In this document: piece by piece, positions 46,568 to 58,492 of the stretch
Numbering within the stretch: position 1 is the first letter of the stretch
How the letters are laid out: the number at the start of each line of letters is the position of its first letter
Notes under the pieces: generated by a model
What the model was told of the DNA's origin: nothing
The model's input: the letters and a program-made list of their open reading frames with translations, nothing else
The model's database searches: none
Program-made: the position numbers and the translations under genes
Source: Volvox africanus
Taxonomy: Eukaryota > Chlorophyta > Chlorophyceae > Chlamydomonadales > Volvocaceae
DNA length: 64,000 bases
Assembly: GCA_030268105.1 (NCBI GenBank)
Contig: BSDZ01000086.1
Span: 2,434,501-2,498,500, forward strand
Direction of reading: 5' to 3'

Positions 46568-49500
46568 CTAAGCCAAGTCCAGTAAGGGCGAAGGTGTCTC
46601 CAAGAGGGTGTCTGGCTCGAGAAAGAGGTCGCAGCCGTTACTGGAAGACGAGTCCACGAGTCATGGTGGGCTCGCCCGTCCATCCGCCGTTCCCTCCTGC
46701 TGCTTGGAAACTCACGGTCCCGTTAGTTGTTCTGCCAAATCCGCCGCCTCCTGACCGAGTACAATGCCCAGGACCAGGAAGTCGTCAAATCAATAACATT
46801 TCCAGGACAAAAGCAAAGCCTGGCAAGGCTCCTGTTCTGTTCTCCAAATAGAGTACGCCCTCGCGGGAAAATGGCGGGAAAAGCTGCATACACACACACA
46901 GACACACACACAAACAGACCTGCGGATTAACGATTGATAGTCACCTCTCGTATCATACCCTGTGATATCACAAACCTTATTTAATGTCCTCACCTTGTTG
47001 TTGGAAGCAAATGCAGAAAGAGATTTAGTATACGAATCTAGAGGCACTCTGTGTATGTGTGTTCCCTTCTGCTGGTCTCTCCAGTGTCACTCCCTGCCAA
47101 TTTTGGGCCGAACCACCTCACGTTCGGTTCCCGCGCGCAACACGTCAGCCGTCCTGATACCCTGCCCGCGCTGCAGCACCATCTCTTCTACGGGCTCCAC
47201 CTCCCCTCCCACGTGGCTATTCTGCTGCCCACGCCCCTCGTCAGGACACACCAGGTGTGTACGCATCTTTCATCTACTTGGTGAAAGTCTGTGTTTTTGT
47301 ATGCAGCTCAAGAGGTAACCCTGGCAATAATGTCCATCTCCCCCCTCTGGTCCACCTGGGCGTCCCGCGACTAGCGCCCCTCCCCCCCCCCACACACACA
47401 AACACCGGAATAAGCATGGCTGATCGTCTCCCGCCCCTTCCGTGCTCATCCATTATTGGCTTCCTTTCTGCAATTACATCACTTGAGACAGGCGCCTGTT
47501 GCTTGCTCGAGGGGACTGCCATCATGAATGGGAGTCCATCAGCCTGGTCTGCTGCTGTTGGCACCAGCTCAACCCCCACAGTCCCAGTTCCCCCACCAAG
47601 CCACAATTCTCCATATACAGATACGCCGAAAGTTAAAAATCCCCTCCAATCCCGTTTCTCTTCATTTCAGCCGCTGCCCCCATCTGGCGCTCTTATCCCT
47701 GTTGGTGCACCCCATCCCGCCTCTGCCGCCCTTCCCCCCAAAAGATCAATGCGGCTGGCTGCTGCCTCACTGCCACCTCACTCCTGGCGGGGCAAGGCGT
47801 TCACCTGGCGTTTCAGCCTCTCAATCACCTCCCCCACTGACCCACGGGTCAATAATCCGAATAGCTCTTCAAGGGCGGCTTCCGGTGCACGCGGCAACAC
47901 CGCCGACGCCCGGTACTGGTACGACGTTACACCATACTCGACGCTGGATCCGCCGTATTCCTCACCCACAAGCTCCGCCACCAGCTGACGGAGGCGGCGC
48001 TCAGGAACTGCTCCCAGAAAGACACTCCGAAGCCAGGACCCCGCGTCGGCCTCCACGCCACGTGCTGCGCGCCGTAGCAATGAGCGTACAAGCCCCATCT
48101 GCCGGCGGGAAATGGGCGGCGGCAGCCCGGCGGCGGCAGCCGCAGCTGCTGCTCGTGCCTCCTCCGCGTTTTCCTCCGCCTCCTCCAGCTCCTGTACAGC
48201 AAGCACGTGATGCAGCAGCAGCCCAGCCGATATGGTGATGCGGCCGCCAGCGGCCTCGTCGACCGCCACAGTGGCACCACCACCCGCAGCCCCACCACCA
48301 CCACCACCACCGCCGCCGCCGCCGCCGCCGCCGCCACCGCCGCCGCCGTGCTTTTCTAATCCATCTTCTCCAGCAACCGAATAAGATGAAGACGACGATA
48401 TCAATCCCGGGGATACCGGGGGCACCATTTTGGTGGAAGCATGTGACCCGATATGGACGGATTCAAATGAGTCGGCTCGGGCCACCGCCGTCGCCGCTGT
48501 CGCCGCCACGCTGTCGGAGCATAGCGCTTGGAATACAGCGGGGTCCAGACCTTTCAGCCGCCCGCGCCTCGCCAGCTTCAACAGCCGGTCCCGCTGGGCT
48601 GCGCTGGGTGACGCCGCCGCCAGCGCCTTCAAGGAAACCCGCCGCATGGCCGCCTGCGCCGCGACGGCGGTGACATCGACACCACTGGCTGAGCGTGCAG
48701 CAACCAAGGCCGCCGCCGCAACGGCTGCAGCGTCATGTTCCGTCCGCCCCTGAGCAGTGGCCAAGGGTATTGTCCACTCGCCCTGTAACCTCATCAGCTG
48801 TTGCTCTGCCCCCAGTACGGCATCGGGTAGCCGCAGGTCGCCCCCGGGAAGAGTAGAGACCCGCGCCCAGCTGGGGGAGGCACGGTATGTACGACATGCG
48901 TTGGAGTATAACGGTGAAAGTGGAGCGGCGGGAATGAGGCACGTGTTGCGAGGGGAGGGTGTCGAGAATGATGCTCCAACACCCCCTCCTCCCTCCACAA
49001 CCTACTTTACTCGACGCATCATGATTGATTTGGTCACAACCGGGTTTCATTTCGTGCAGCCTTGCTGCATGTTCGTGAGTACCCATACCCATATCCACAC
49101 TCCCGCACGGCTTTATTGTTAGGTTGTCCAGAGCACCAGCAGGCCCCCCAAAAATCACCTCAGAAGTCGCGCCCTCGAGTCAAGTCCAGCTCCGAAACAG
49201 CTGACAGAGAGCTCCCACTCGTACAGCCGTCCCTGGGCCTTACGAACTGCCACTTCTCCGTGCGAGCCGGGTGCTGCTGCTCTCCCCACCGGCACCGAGG
49301 TGGACCTGCCAGCGCGATATGCGGCGACAGTGGGCGAGGTGGCCACAGCCCCTGTGCCCACAATAGCTGTAGCTGCGACGACACTATTTGGGACTTCAGC
49401 CGCGGCAGTAGCTCTGGCTGCGGGTATAGTTATGGTCATGTGGTCCCCATCGGAAGCCGTGGCTGGTGTGGTGGCGGCAGCAGGTGGGGCTGTGGTGGGG

Positions 49501-52500
49501 ATGGCGGCGGCGGCGGCGGCCACCATTGGTGGTGAGTGTGGAGATCTCGGCGGTTCCCCCACAACTGCGTCGTCATGCGGGATGTACAGTGCTGGCACCA
49601 GGAGTCGGCCAGTCGTTGACGCGTACGGCGGCATCCCCGGCTGACGTTGTGACGGCTGGGGCTGGGGATATCCCTGAGAAAGCGGCATAGTGGCGGACGT
49701 GGCGGTGTTATATTTGATGGCAGAGGCGGCGGAGGCAGCGGAGGTGGATGACGTGGATAAGGTGGCGGAGGCGGCGGAGGTGGATGAAGTGGCGGAGCGT
49801 GAAGGCGGCGGAGGCGGTGGTATTGGCGCCATCTCAGCTGGCCGCTGCCCACCGCCCATTACCCGCCGCTCGTCGAGATTCTCTCGAGGCAGTAACGGTA
49901 CCAAGCGATAGTTGACGGTTGTTGGTTGGCTGCTGGGAGGGCCTTCCCTTTCCGCTGAGAAGGCGGAGGGACGCCAGCATGGTGACCGTGACAATGAACT
50001 TTGCTCTGGCAGTGGCACAGGTCCCGGACGAGGATCTGTCGGTCGGGGTGCGGGCGGTGGTTGAGACAGTTGCATCCCTTGGTGCGCACCTTGTTGGAGT
50101 CCCGCCTGCACCCGCGCGTTCAGCAGTGCCTCGTACGACTGCCAGGCGGAGGCAAAGGCGGTGGGAAATCGGGTTCCCGCTGATTCCGTATCTGCCGCCG
50201 CCGCCGCCGCCGCCGCCGATGCTGCTGCGGACTGTGCAGGCCCATTGGTATCGGTGCTCGTCCGGCCTGAGCTGCTGCTGCCGCTGCCGCTGGGGGTGCT
50301 GTTAGAGTTGGGATTATCGACGCCATCGCTGACTTCCTGACTGCCGCAATCGTTACTGGTGTCGACAAAGCAGTGTTTTCCAACTGAATCTGTTCTCCGT
50401 TGCAGTTGGGTCATTGGGCTCCACGGCAGTCGCCGCTGCTGTCGCTCGGGGTCCGGCGGCTCCTCCGCCTCCTCCTCCTGCGGCTGCGGCTGCGGCTGCA
50501 GTGGGTGGTCAGCGCCTGCCCCGAGTGTCGGTTGCGGCATGGTGGTCTGGTTTGACGATAGGGGTGCGTGGAAAGGGATCGCCGCGCCTCGAAGGAACAG
50601 CGGCCTTCCTCGTGGGAGTGGGGGGGTTGGGAGGGGGTGTGGGGTGTGTGGCGGAGGCTGTGGAAAAGGTGATGGTAGTGCTGATGGGGATGGCGGCCCG
50701 TCTGCTTTCCCCTTCTCCTCCTCTCCTCTGTCACTGCCACTGCTACGGCCGCTGCTACTGCCACTGCTACGGCCAGGGGCTGATTCCGTCTTCCGCAAGT
50801 CCGGGGTGCTTTCACCGCCGCCCTCCGTTCCGATGTCGCAGCTGCTGCCCCTGGAGCCATCCAGCGGCGCTTGGCGGTCCCCCCCTGCGGACCGCACCCC
50901 GGTCAGCTGCTGCTGCAGTTGCTGCTGTGAGGGCTGTTGGGGGGAGTCGGTCGTATCCAGCCCCTCTGGTAAGCTACAATAGGGCCCGGGCGACCCGCTG
51001 ATGACTGCCGCGTCCGTGGGCGCTGGCTGCGGCGCGGGCGGTGTACGGAAAGGGATGACTGCTCCCCTAACAAACAGCGGTCCGCGTGGAGGAGGAGGAG
51101 GCGGTTGGGGTGGCGGCGGCGGCGGCGGCGGCACAGCAGCAGCAACAGCAGTAGCAGCCAGGGGAGACGGGGGAACGGGAGGGGGAAGGGGAGGGCGAGG
51201 GGGAGAAGACGACTGAGCAGTCCTGGTCGCCCCGGCCTTAGCTACCACGAAGCCGCCTTCCGCTGGTATCCCCCCTGCCCCCGTGCTCCCAGGTGAGCAG
51301 GTCCCGGGGGGGCGCCCGTCTGCTCCCTGGCTGACAGGTGAGCCCTGACGTGGTAGCGGCTGGGGTGATGGCGGCGGCTCAAGAGACTGGTTTTGGTGCC
51401 GCAGAGATGCCGGTGACGGCTGCACCGCCCGGTCCGCCGCAGGCACCAGCAGATCTAACCCCTGACGCTGCTGCGGGTCGAGGTTGGGATTGGGATTTGG
51501 ATTTGGATTTGGATTTGGATTGGGCACCTCCGTCTCACCCCCGGGTGAAAAGCCAGGTGACGGACCCCGCGCCGGCTGCGGCGTCGGTGACGGCAATCCT
51601 GTTGGCTGCGGCAGCGGAGGTGGCTGCCGCGGGCGTGCAGGTAAGTCGCTGCCCCGCATGAAGAGCGGCTTCTGCTGTCGCTGTCCTTCATGCCGGTGTC
51701 GCTCATGTTGTTGGTCATGTCGCCCTGCCTCGCCAAGCATGCGGTCTGGAGCACTTACCACCGCCCCCATCCGGGAGGCGACTTCTCCTCCCCCTCCTCC
51801 CCCTCCTCCTCCTTCTCGTCCCCCTCCCGCCAAAACCCACTGACTGACGGACCCCCACTTGAGCCTATCCTCGCGGTCGTTTGCTCCAGGGGCGTCCCCG
51901 GGATTGCCCCGGCCCCTTGGCAGGCTTTGCAGCTGTTCAGGACCGGACGGCGCCCTCGGGACAGGGGCATCAGGCGTCGGCAGTCCGCCGGTGCCACCAT
52001 GCTCCCATGGCGGCGGCGGCGGCGGCGGCGGCAGCCCAACATCATTCCTGCTCATGCCGATGCCCACTCCGCCGAAACCGCCATCCGCTGACGCCCCTGG
52101 CCTCTGCGCCTCCCTTTCCGATGCCGTTACCCCAGCATCCGCCACGTCACCGTGCGATGTTTCGACGGATCCAGTATCAAACCTCAGCTCAGGCCCCAAG
52201 GAGCGCCGATAGCAGGTACTAACTCCAGTGGTGCCGCCACCGGCTTCTCGTGATGCCAGTTCCGACGCCGCCACCGCCGCCGACGCAGCAGCAGCAGCAC
52301 CTGTCTGCTCGTCGTCCACTGCCACGACCGGCGGGAATTGCACGAGTACCGACAGTGGCCGCTTCTGCTGCTTCAGGGGCGGCTGTGGCTGCGGCGGCAG
52401 CACCTGTGTCCTGCAAAGACGCCACCACTCGCTGTGGCCGCCTCGCATCCACAGCGGCAGGTACAGGGCATTGCCGTACGGCACCCAAGCCAGGCGTTGC

Positions 52501-53108
52501 GCCGCACCCGCGAGCCTTGCGGACTGCTCTCCGTGGAACAGAGCGGAGACAAAGGCGTAATGTCCTACGAACAACGCAAAGAATGCGCATCGGGGCAGGA
52601 GCGGGAACGGGCCAGCGGTGTTCACACCGCGGCATCCAGATCCAGATCCGGATCCAGATCCAGACCCAGGTTGAAGTCACGGCGTCCAAGTCCGGTGGAC
52701 ACCGGTGGCGTTACGAAAGCGCGGCGAGGCGAGGGGTCGGGATGGAAGGTTCAAAAACCCTAAAGAGTGTATTGGTATTTATGTGAAGCCGGAGTAGAGT
52801 GGATTTGGTGTGCGGTACGTTAAAAATACACATGGAAATATACCGTGGTGAGGCCCACCGTAGAGGTGCGAGTCGTCGAGGCTTCCTGACCCATGCCGCC
52901 GTTGGCTGGCGCAGGCGACGACTCCAGAAAAGGGCTTCTGGTCGTTGGCAGAGGAGAGACGTGGCAAGTCAGCACCTGCTTTATGTCGCAGAACATAGCT
53001 GCTGAAAACTATAGATGGCTGCGAGCGAAGGTATAATGTTAAGCGGTTACGTTGGGGACCGATGTAGACGGGCCATCCTCGCACGCTCGGGTCACGGGCA
53101 GTGCTCAT
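46568..53108 (-). CDS. Very large proline/glycine-rich protein of unknown function
   Basis: Not recognised. Model: exons 53108-53051, 52564-49159, 48870-47805, 46750-46716, 46640-46568 (stop), with phases matching at every junction, about 1,545 residues. The N-terminus is compact (MSTARDPSVRGWPVYIGPQ joined to HYAFVSALFHGEQSARLAGA, then WVPYGNALYLPLWMRGG) and looks like the only folded N-terminal part. The 3.4-kb second exon is mostly Pro/Gly/Ser/Gln-rich and holds three related motifs (KPLFMRGSDLP, GPLFVRGAVIPF, RPLFLRGAAIPF), an NPNPNP run (51485-51525) and Pro runs. The third exon is helical and Ala-rich with a run of about 20 Gly (48290-48350), a Glu/Ala coiled-coil-like stretch (LEEAEENAEEARAAAA), then LVRSLLRRAARGVEADAG and EELFGLLTRGSVGEVIERLK. 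The tail is acidic (DLFLEPDTLLETPSPLLDLA). The last two exons are tentative; reading through instead stops at 47778. The 5' exon is also inferred. Confidence 0.6.
47085..47254. other. Ambiguous exon-like block inside the last large intron
   Basis: On the plus strand it has a good acceptor (CTCTCCAG) and donor (CAG|GTGTGT) around an open frame (LFYGLHLPSHVAILLPTPLV). On the minus strand an open frame (MRTHLVCPDEGRGQQ, then IRTADVLRAGTEREV) is bounded by AG at 5' and GTGGTT at 3', both phase 0. The latter could be an extra exon of the large gene; the former would need a gene for which I see no other exon. Confidence 0.3.
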
Positions 53109-53483
53109 GATACATCACTTCAAATATATAAAGCAAAAACATTTTAGATTGGGTACATGGACGTAATTGTAGCTCATCGGTAATTCGGCCAATGGTTGCA
53201 TGATGTGCTATGCGGAGCTTCAAGGGGCAAGGCAGCCCGTCCGCCAACGCATTCAAGTTTATGTAATGCCATTATATAACTCAAAAGAGGACAGATTGTT
53301 AAACTTGTTGCCATAAAACAACCGATCGTTCTCTGCTATACCACCGAGAACAATCTCGTACCAGAACCACCAACTAGGGGCATCCATACATAACGTAACG
53401 CTTGATTCTATTACGCAACCTGATCGGTCAATCCTACTTACCAGCGTGGCTTTGGCCTGAAGCGCATCGGCGCCGACGCAAGA
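53109..53483. promoter_or_regulatory. Short divergent promoter region of the large unknown gene and NAR1
   Basis: 375 bp between the two start codons, AT-richer than the flanks. It must contain both 5' UTRs and promoters, so shared regulation is possible. No specific box was identified. Confidence 0.45.
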
Positions 53484-56400
53484 ATGGAGTTTTCCTCGAC
53501 CATTCGTGTGTCGGACCTGAATGACTATATCGCGCCCTCACAGGACTGTGTGGTGGCACTGAATGGCAAATTGCGGACGAGCGAGGTAGGACCGATCCCT
53601 TTATCGCCAGCCCCACCAGCATTACCGACGACGGCATCTTGGTACGGCTGAGCACTCAACCGCCCTTCGGTCCCGTTGAGAATATACCGATACGAATCTA
53701 GAAACACGATACCTACCATTCGCTATTGGGAGGTTTCCATACCTCTGTTGATTTAGGAACCCTGTAGGTACCCCCACTCTGCACACACAAGCGCCACGCG
53801 CCCATACATCTGCCACTACATCGGCACGACCTCCCACCAGTTCGGAACTTTCTGGTCCCCTGCGCTCCTGAACCATGGGTTGCTTGACCCAGATGTCGGA
53901 GGAGGTTCAGCTGCAACCCCGTACCGGGACTCGAGCAGCAGGCGGACGGCAAACGCCCACTGGGATAGCGGCGGCACCAACTGGCGATCCAGTCAAGGTG
54001 GGGGTTTCCGGAAAACGGCATTGGGGCTTCGGAGCTGCGGAGACCTCGGGGAGGTAGGGGGTAGCTGTGTCCGATCAGAGTCACATGCAACCCGAACTTC
54101 TTCTACGTTAATTTACGTTGGCTTATAATGGAAAAAATGCGTTGTCGTGTGACTGCGTTGTCGTGGTGCGGCTGCATGATGCATACTGCACACGTGCACT
54201 CACGTGAACAACCGCAATGATTGATCGCAATACGCTTTCGCGGGCCACACCTCTCCGTGCACACCTTCATGGTTACGCAGGTGACTCTCCACGATTGTCT
54301 CGCTTGCAGCGGCTGCATCACGTCCGCTGAGACAGTGTTGCTACAGCAGCAGAGCGGCGAGGAGTTCCTGGCACGACTAGCCGACCCACGGGTCATGGTG
54401 GTTATTAGCGTGTCAGCCCAATCACGGACAGCGCTGGCGTGTAAGTGTTTGTTTTGTGGCGGCAGCTCCATTTGTTGCCTTTTGAAACCTTTCATCCGGA
54501 GGCCCTATCTTGGTATCTTGGTCTGCTTCACTGTCCATTGCCACTGCCTCGCTTATTTGCTGTCGTTCTATTTCCTCTGCCGCCGCAGCTTACTTCGGTC
54601 TGAGCCCCAGCCAGGCGCTGGCTCGTCTAGCCGGATGGTTCAAGTGGCTGGGGGTGCGGGCTGTGTGGGATTTGACCACCGCCCGGGACCTCGTGCTGTT
54701 GGAGGAGGCGGCGGAGTTTCTGGACAGGTGGGGAGCTGACGGGGAACAGGGTGTGTGTGTGATGTGTTTCGTGTCTCGGGTGATTACGAAATGGTCTGAT
54801 GGACTGAGGGTGAGTCCGACTATGAGCAGCTGGAGGCGGTGGGTGCAGCCGGCGGTACAACACGACCCCTTGTTGTTGGAAAGGGAGCTATACGGGTTTT
54901 TGGTCCTAGGTTGCGCTGGTGGTCCGGGAAAATGCAAATACACACCCGCAGATATATAACGCACCTCAATCCCCTTTCAAACCTCCGGAGGTTACTGCTA
55001 CTGCTTGTCTGCAGCTTCGGAAAGTACAGTAGAAAGTATAGCTCACATTTTCTTCCCCCCATGACTGCTAATGTCCGGGGCGCTGCAGGTATCGCTCCTC
55101 GCAAGAAGCAGGTAGCAGCGGCCGACCCGCGGGTCAGGCCCCGCCAGCGCCATTGCCAGTCATGGGTTCCGCATGTCCAGGTAATGAGGGAGGGGGGGTT
55201 ACGGGGGCTACCGGATCGGGTGCTGCCCCGTCCATAGCGCCTCCGGAGGGATCGTTTCGGCGGCTGAGTCCAACGGCTGACCCATTGCAGCCGCCGCGCA
55301 GAAAGGATTTATGGAGCCTATGTCTCGCACGCTACTCCCAACTATCGCTCCGAAGCAGCGACCCGTCCACCAGAGCACTCGGTGCGGCAGAGGGCACAGT
55401 CCCTTTTGGCCTGTGAAGGAGTTTCGAGCTGTCAGTGGGGGCGTTGGGTCCCGCGTTGCAGACATGTTTATGATGCGCGGCCCATCCTAAGCAGCAAGAT
55501 ATTGGCATTCCGCATCCAGGTAATATAGAAAATCCTGAAGTCTTAAGTTAACGCTTATGTTAATGACGCACACTCTCATGCGGGATCCGGCAGCAACTGA
55601 CAATAGTCCCTGCTTTTGTACTTCTACTATTTGCGCCACCCGTCTCGGACGTCTGCCGACTCGGCACCTGACCGGTTCTCCGTTCATTCAGGGTGGGTTT
55701 GCTATGCGGAGAAGACCCATGGGTCGCGAGTGCTGCCGTACCTGTCCTCTACACGCAGTCCCCAGGGCGCCATGGGGGGCCTGGTGAAGTCACTGGTGGC
55801 GGCGGCGTGGGGAGTGACCCCTGGGTCAGTGTACCATGTTACCGTCATGCCGTGCTACGACAAGAAGCTGGAGGCGTCACGGGACGAGCTGACGACGACG
55901 ACGACGGGTTCCGGAGGCCATGAGGAGCGCATTCCCGAGGTACGGTGAGGTGAGGTCAGGGGTGACCTGAACTATCTGTGCTCCGGAAGGAAGTTTCAAA
56001 AACCTAAATGACTGACTTACTGAGCTTGTTTTTTAAGGAGGCGGGTTCAATTCCTGCGTTTTGCACGTTTTTTCCTATTTTAAAAACGACTCCTGTGCTC
56101 CAGGTGGATTGCTGTCTCACCACGGGGGAGGTGTTGCAGCTGCTGCAGCAGCGGCCCGCACCGGGGTGTGAGGCGGAGGGTCTGGGGGCACCCGCCGCGC
56201 CCTCCTGCGCCCCAGACCCTCTGTTGCCCGGCGTACCCGCTGATGAGAACCTGTATGGGATACCGCACGGCAGTAGCAGCGGTGGCTACGCGGACTTCGT
56301 GTTCCGCACGGCCGCAAGGGAGGTCTACGGGGTCGAGGTTCCACCCGGGCCACTCCCGTGGCGCACGCGACGAAATGCAGACCTGCAGGTGCGAATCTCG

Positions 56401-58492
56401 GAATTCAGCTCCTCCCGTTATAGGGCCGCATTAAATCGCTCACTGTGCAGCTCAGCCCGGTTGAGGATGTGGGTCTGGCAGGTGGAATGTGCCACGTGTG
56501 CTAACCGGAGAATTTATGTGTATATAGCTAGTCATATAACGAGTCATTTTCAGATTACGTAATGCATAAAGATAATAAAAGAAAATGGTAACACAAATAT
56601 ATTGTATACATTATTGTTATAATAAAGACTAAAATATATACACTTATTAGTATTAAAATCTGTATTTGCAAACTAGTATCTTTATATAAAGAAAGACATG
56701 AAAATTTTGGAGGTTTTTGTAAAAGAGCAAGGGGCTAGGACTCGATGGGCGTCGTCCTCTCAGTTGTTCCTTGTCACACAGGAGCTCTCGTTGAGCGACG
56801 TCATCACGACCAGTGGCGGGGCCGGGGCCGGGACGAGCGGGTCAGGGGCCGGAGTCGGGGAAACATTACCGCCGTTCGGTTCCGGCCATCAGGTGCAGCA
56901 GGCTTCGTCCCCGTCGCTGGTGGTGGCGCGGGTGTACGGCTTTCGTAACATCCAGACGCTGCTGCAACAGGTGAGACGTCTATGTAAGCAACCACAAAGA
57001 GTGCCCCCTGACGGGCCCAACATACATACAATACACACAAACACACACGGGGTATTTTTCTGTGTCTAGCTGTTCTGTTCGTCTTTTTCTATATCGGGCA
57101 GCGGGATGCAGGCGTACGGCGCAGTAAGGCCCTCAGCCACCTCCGGTCAATCTATGACTGCATGCAACCGCGATTTGGCCACCCTGGCCCCCGTTGTCTG
57201 TAAATCAAGGGCGGCGCTCTTGGGCTAGGGCTTAAACCTTCGCCACGAACGGGACGACTTAGAAAACAGGGTGGGGTCGTGGGGACGGTGGCTGTAGTGG
57301 GAGGGTGGCCACCGGCTGTGGGATTCTTACCTTTGCTTTTTGCATGACGTCTGAGGCCCCACACGTGGTGTTGGCTAGCGAGCATCACGACCTGCCCTTC
57401 TGTTCCTTAGGCTACCTACGTCGCCTTGCTTTCCCTCCGTACTGCAACTACCGAGATCATCTTGATGCTGATGCGGTGGTGTTATGTGCGTTGTAATGTA
57501 CTGTACTGATACTGTACTGTGCTGTACCGTACTGTACAGTATAGTTATTATACGGAAACAGGAGTCCAGTCCTCTGGTTGCACTTTTGTATGTTGGTTGA
57601 AGGACCGTTTGGGGGCCTCACGGTCAACGGGCCCTATGTGGATCTCCGTACAGGTCAAACGCGGTCGTTGCGCGTACCATTATGTGGAGGTGATGGCTTG
57701 CCCCAGCGGCTGCCTGAACGGCGGGGGGCAGATCAGGTCCGGCAAGGGCGTCACTCCCCAGCAACTGATCGAGCAGTTGGAGATCATGTACAGCCACACG
57801 GTGAGCAATTAGTTCAACACCCTGCCTTTTACTCACCACGCTGTCCACTTTTACTCACTTTTGATAGGACACGGTCTTCATTCCTGTCTGTTGGATACAC
57901 GTGTTCATACATTTGCTCGCGAACGTGTTATGATGCGTATGATGCGGAGGGTGCACGGCAAGTGCCCAACCAGCGTTCACGTCCATTTGACTTTTTGACA
58001 TATAGCTGGGAATCGTTTGGAAATGCCATGGGTAAAATGCCATTTTGCGCCAAGGACTGATTTTCTACTTGACGGTTCTTGTGCAGAATCACTGGCGATC
58101 AGCCGCTTCTTGACGCTTGGGGTTGGCACAGGTGCATTCACCTGCGTGAGATGCTCGTCCGGCCTGCTTTTATGCTGCTCCCCCTTACCAACTGTATTGG
58201 CTCATCTGCTGTCTTGGTCGGATACGGCGCATAGGTGTTGCTACCCCCTCGTGCTTGTTCCCTGCGCGCCCCTTTCCATTCCTCCCCCCATGCACTGTAT
58301 TTCTGACTGGCCTGCTTGTGGTACCGGCAGGACGTCGCGGCTCGCAACCCTGCAGAGAATCCCGCAGTGGCGGCGTTATACGGGAGCTTCCTCGGTGGGC
58401 AACCCGGTGCGCCTGCGGCCCGGCAGGTGTTGCACACTTCGTTCCGGGAGCGGAAATCGACAGTGACCGCCTCCATGGTTGCGAACTGGTGA
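53484..58492 (+). CDS. NAR1: Cytosolic iron-sulfur assembly factor NAR1 (Fe-only hydrogenase-like)
   Basis: CIA-pathway protein carrying two Fe-S clusters, linking cluster scaffold to the targeting complex. Exons: 53484-53585, 53893-53997, 54281-54440, 54589-54727, 55089-55180, 55692-55939, 56104-56388, 56782-56970, 57654-57800, 58331-58492 (stop), giving 542 residues with matched phases. The N-terminus [13 protein letters not shown] supplies Cys22; exon 3 [20 protein letters not shown] supplies Cys75, 78 and 81 (N-terminal [4Fe-4S]). The hydrogenase-like domain keeps [20 protein letters not shown] (Cys198), [29 protein letters not shown] (Cys254), [29 protein letters not shown] and [20 protein letters not shown] (Cys456, Cys460). 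The C-terminus ends [12 protein letters not shown]1 family members end in a conserved Trp. Gly/Ser/Ala inserts ([15 protein letters not shown]) lengthen it relative to yeast. It is not a true algal hydrogenase: the N-terminal Cys pattern and the plain CIA-type ends fit NAR1. Confidence 0.95.
56540..56700. repeat. AT-rich block in NAR1 intron 7
   Basis: About 160 bp of nearly pure A/T (ataataaaag, atatattgta, tataataaag), in sharp contrast to the surrounding GC-rich DNA. Possibly a small insertion; no terminal repeats recognised. Confidence 0.6.

Noticed and set aside
49300..52786. Many plus-strand frames of 100-200 codons opposite the large unknown gene
   Set aside because: They are mirrored by the Pro/Gly/Ala codon bias of the minus-strand exon and have no domains or splice chains.
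55990..56060. Possible tRNA, from a T-arm-like GCGGGTTCAATTCCTGC at about 56041
   Set aside because: No matching acceptor stem, D-arm or anticodon arm; it lies within a NAR1 intron.
53484..58492. Fe-only hydrogenase (HYDA) involved in H2 production
   Set aside because: The N-terminal [13 protein letters not shown] and YIAPSQDC motifs are those of NAR1/NARF proteins, and the H-cluster-like region has NAR1 spacing.
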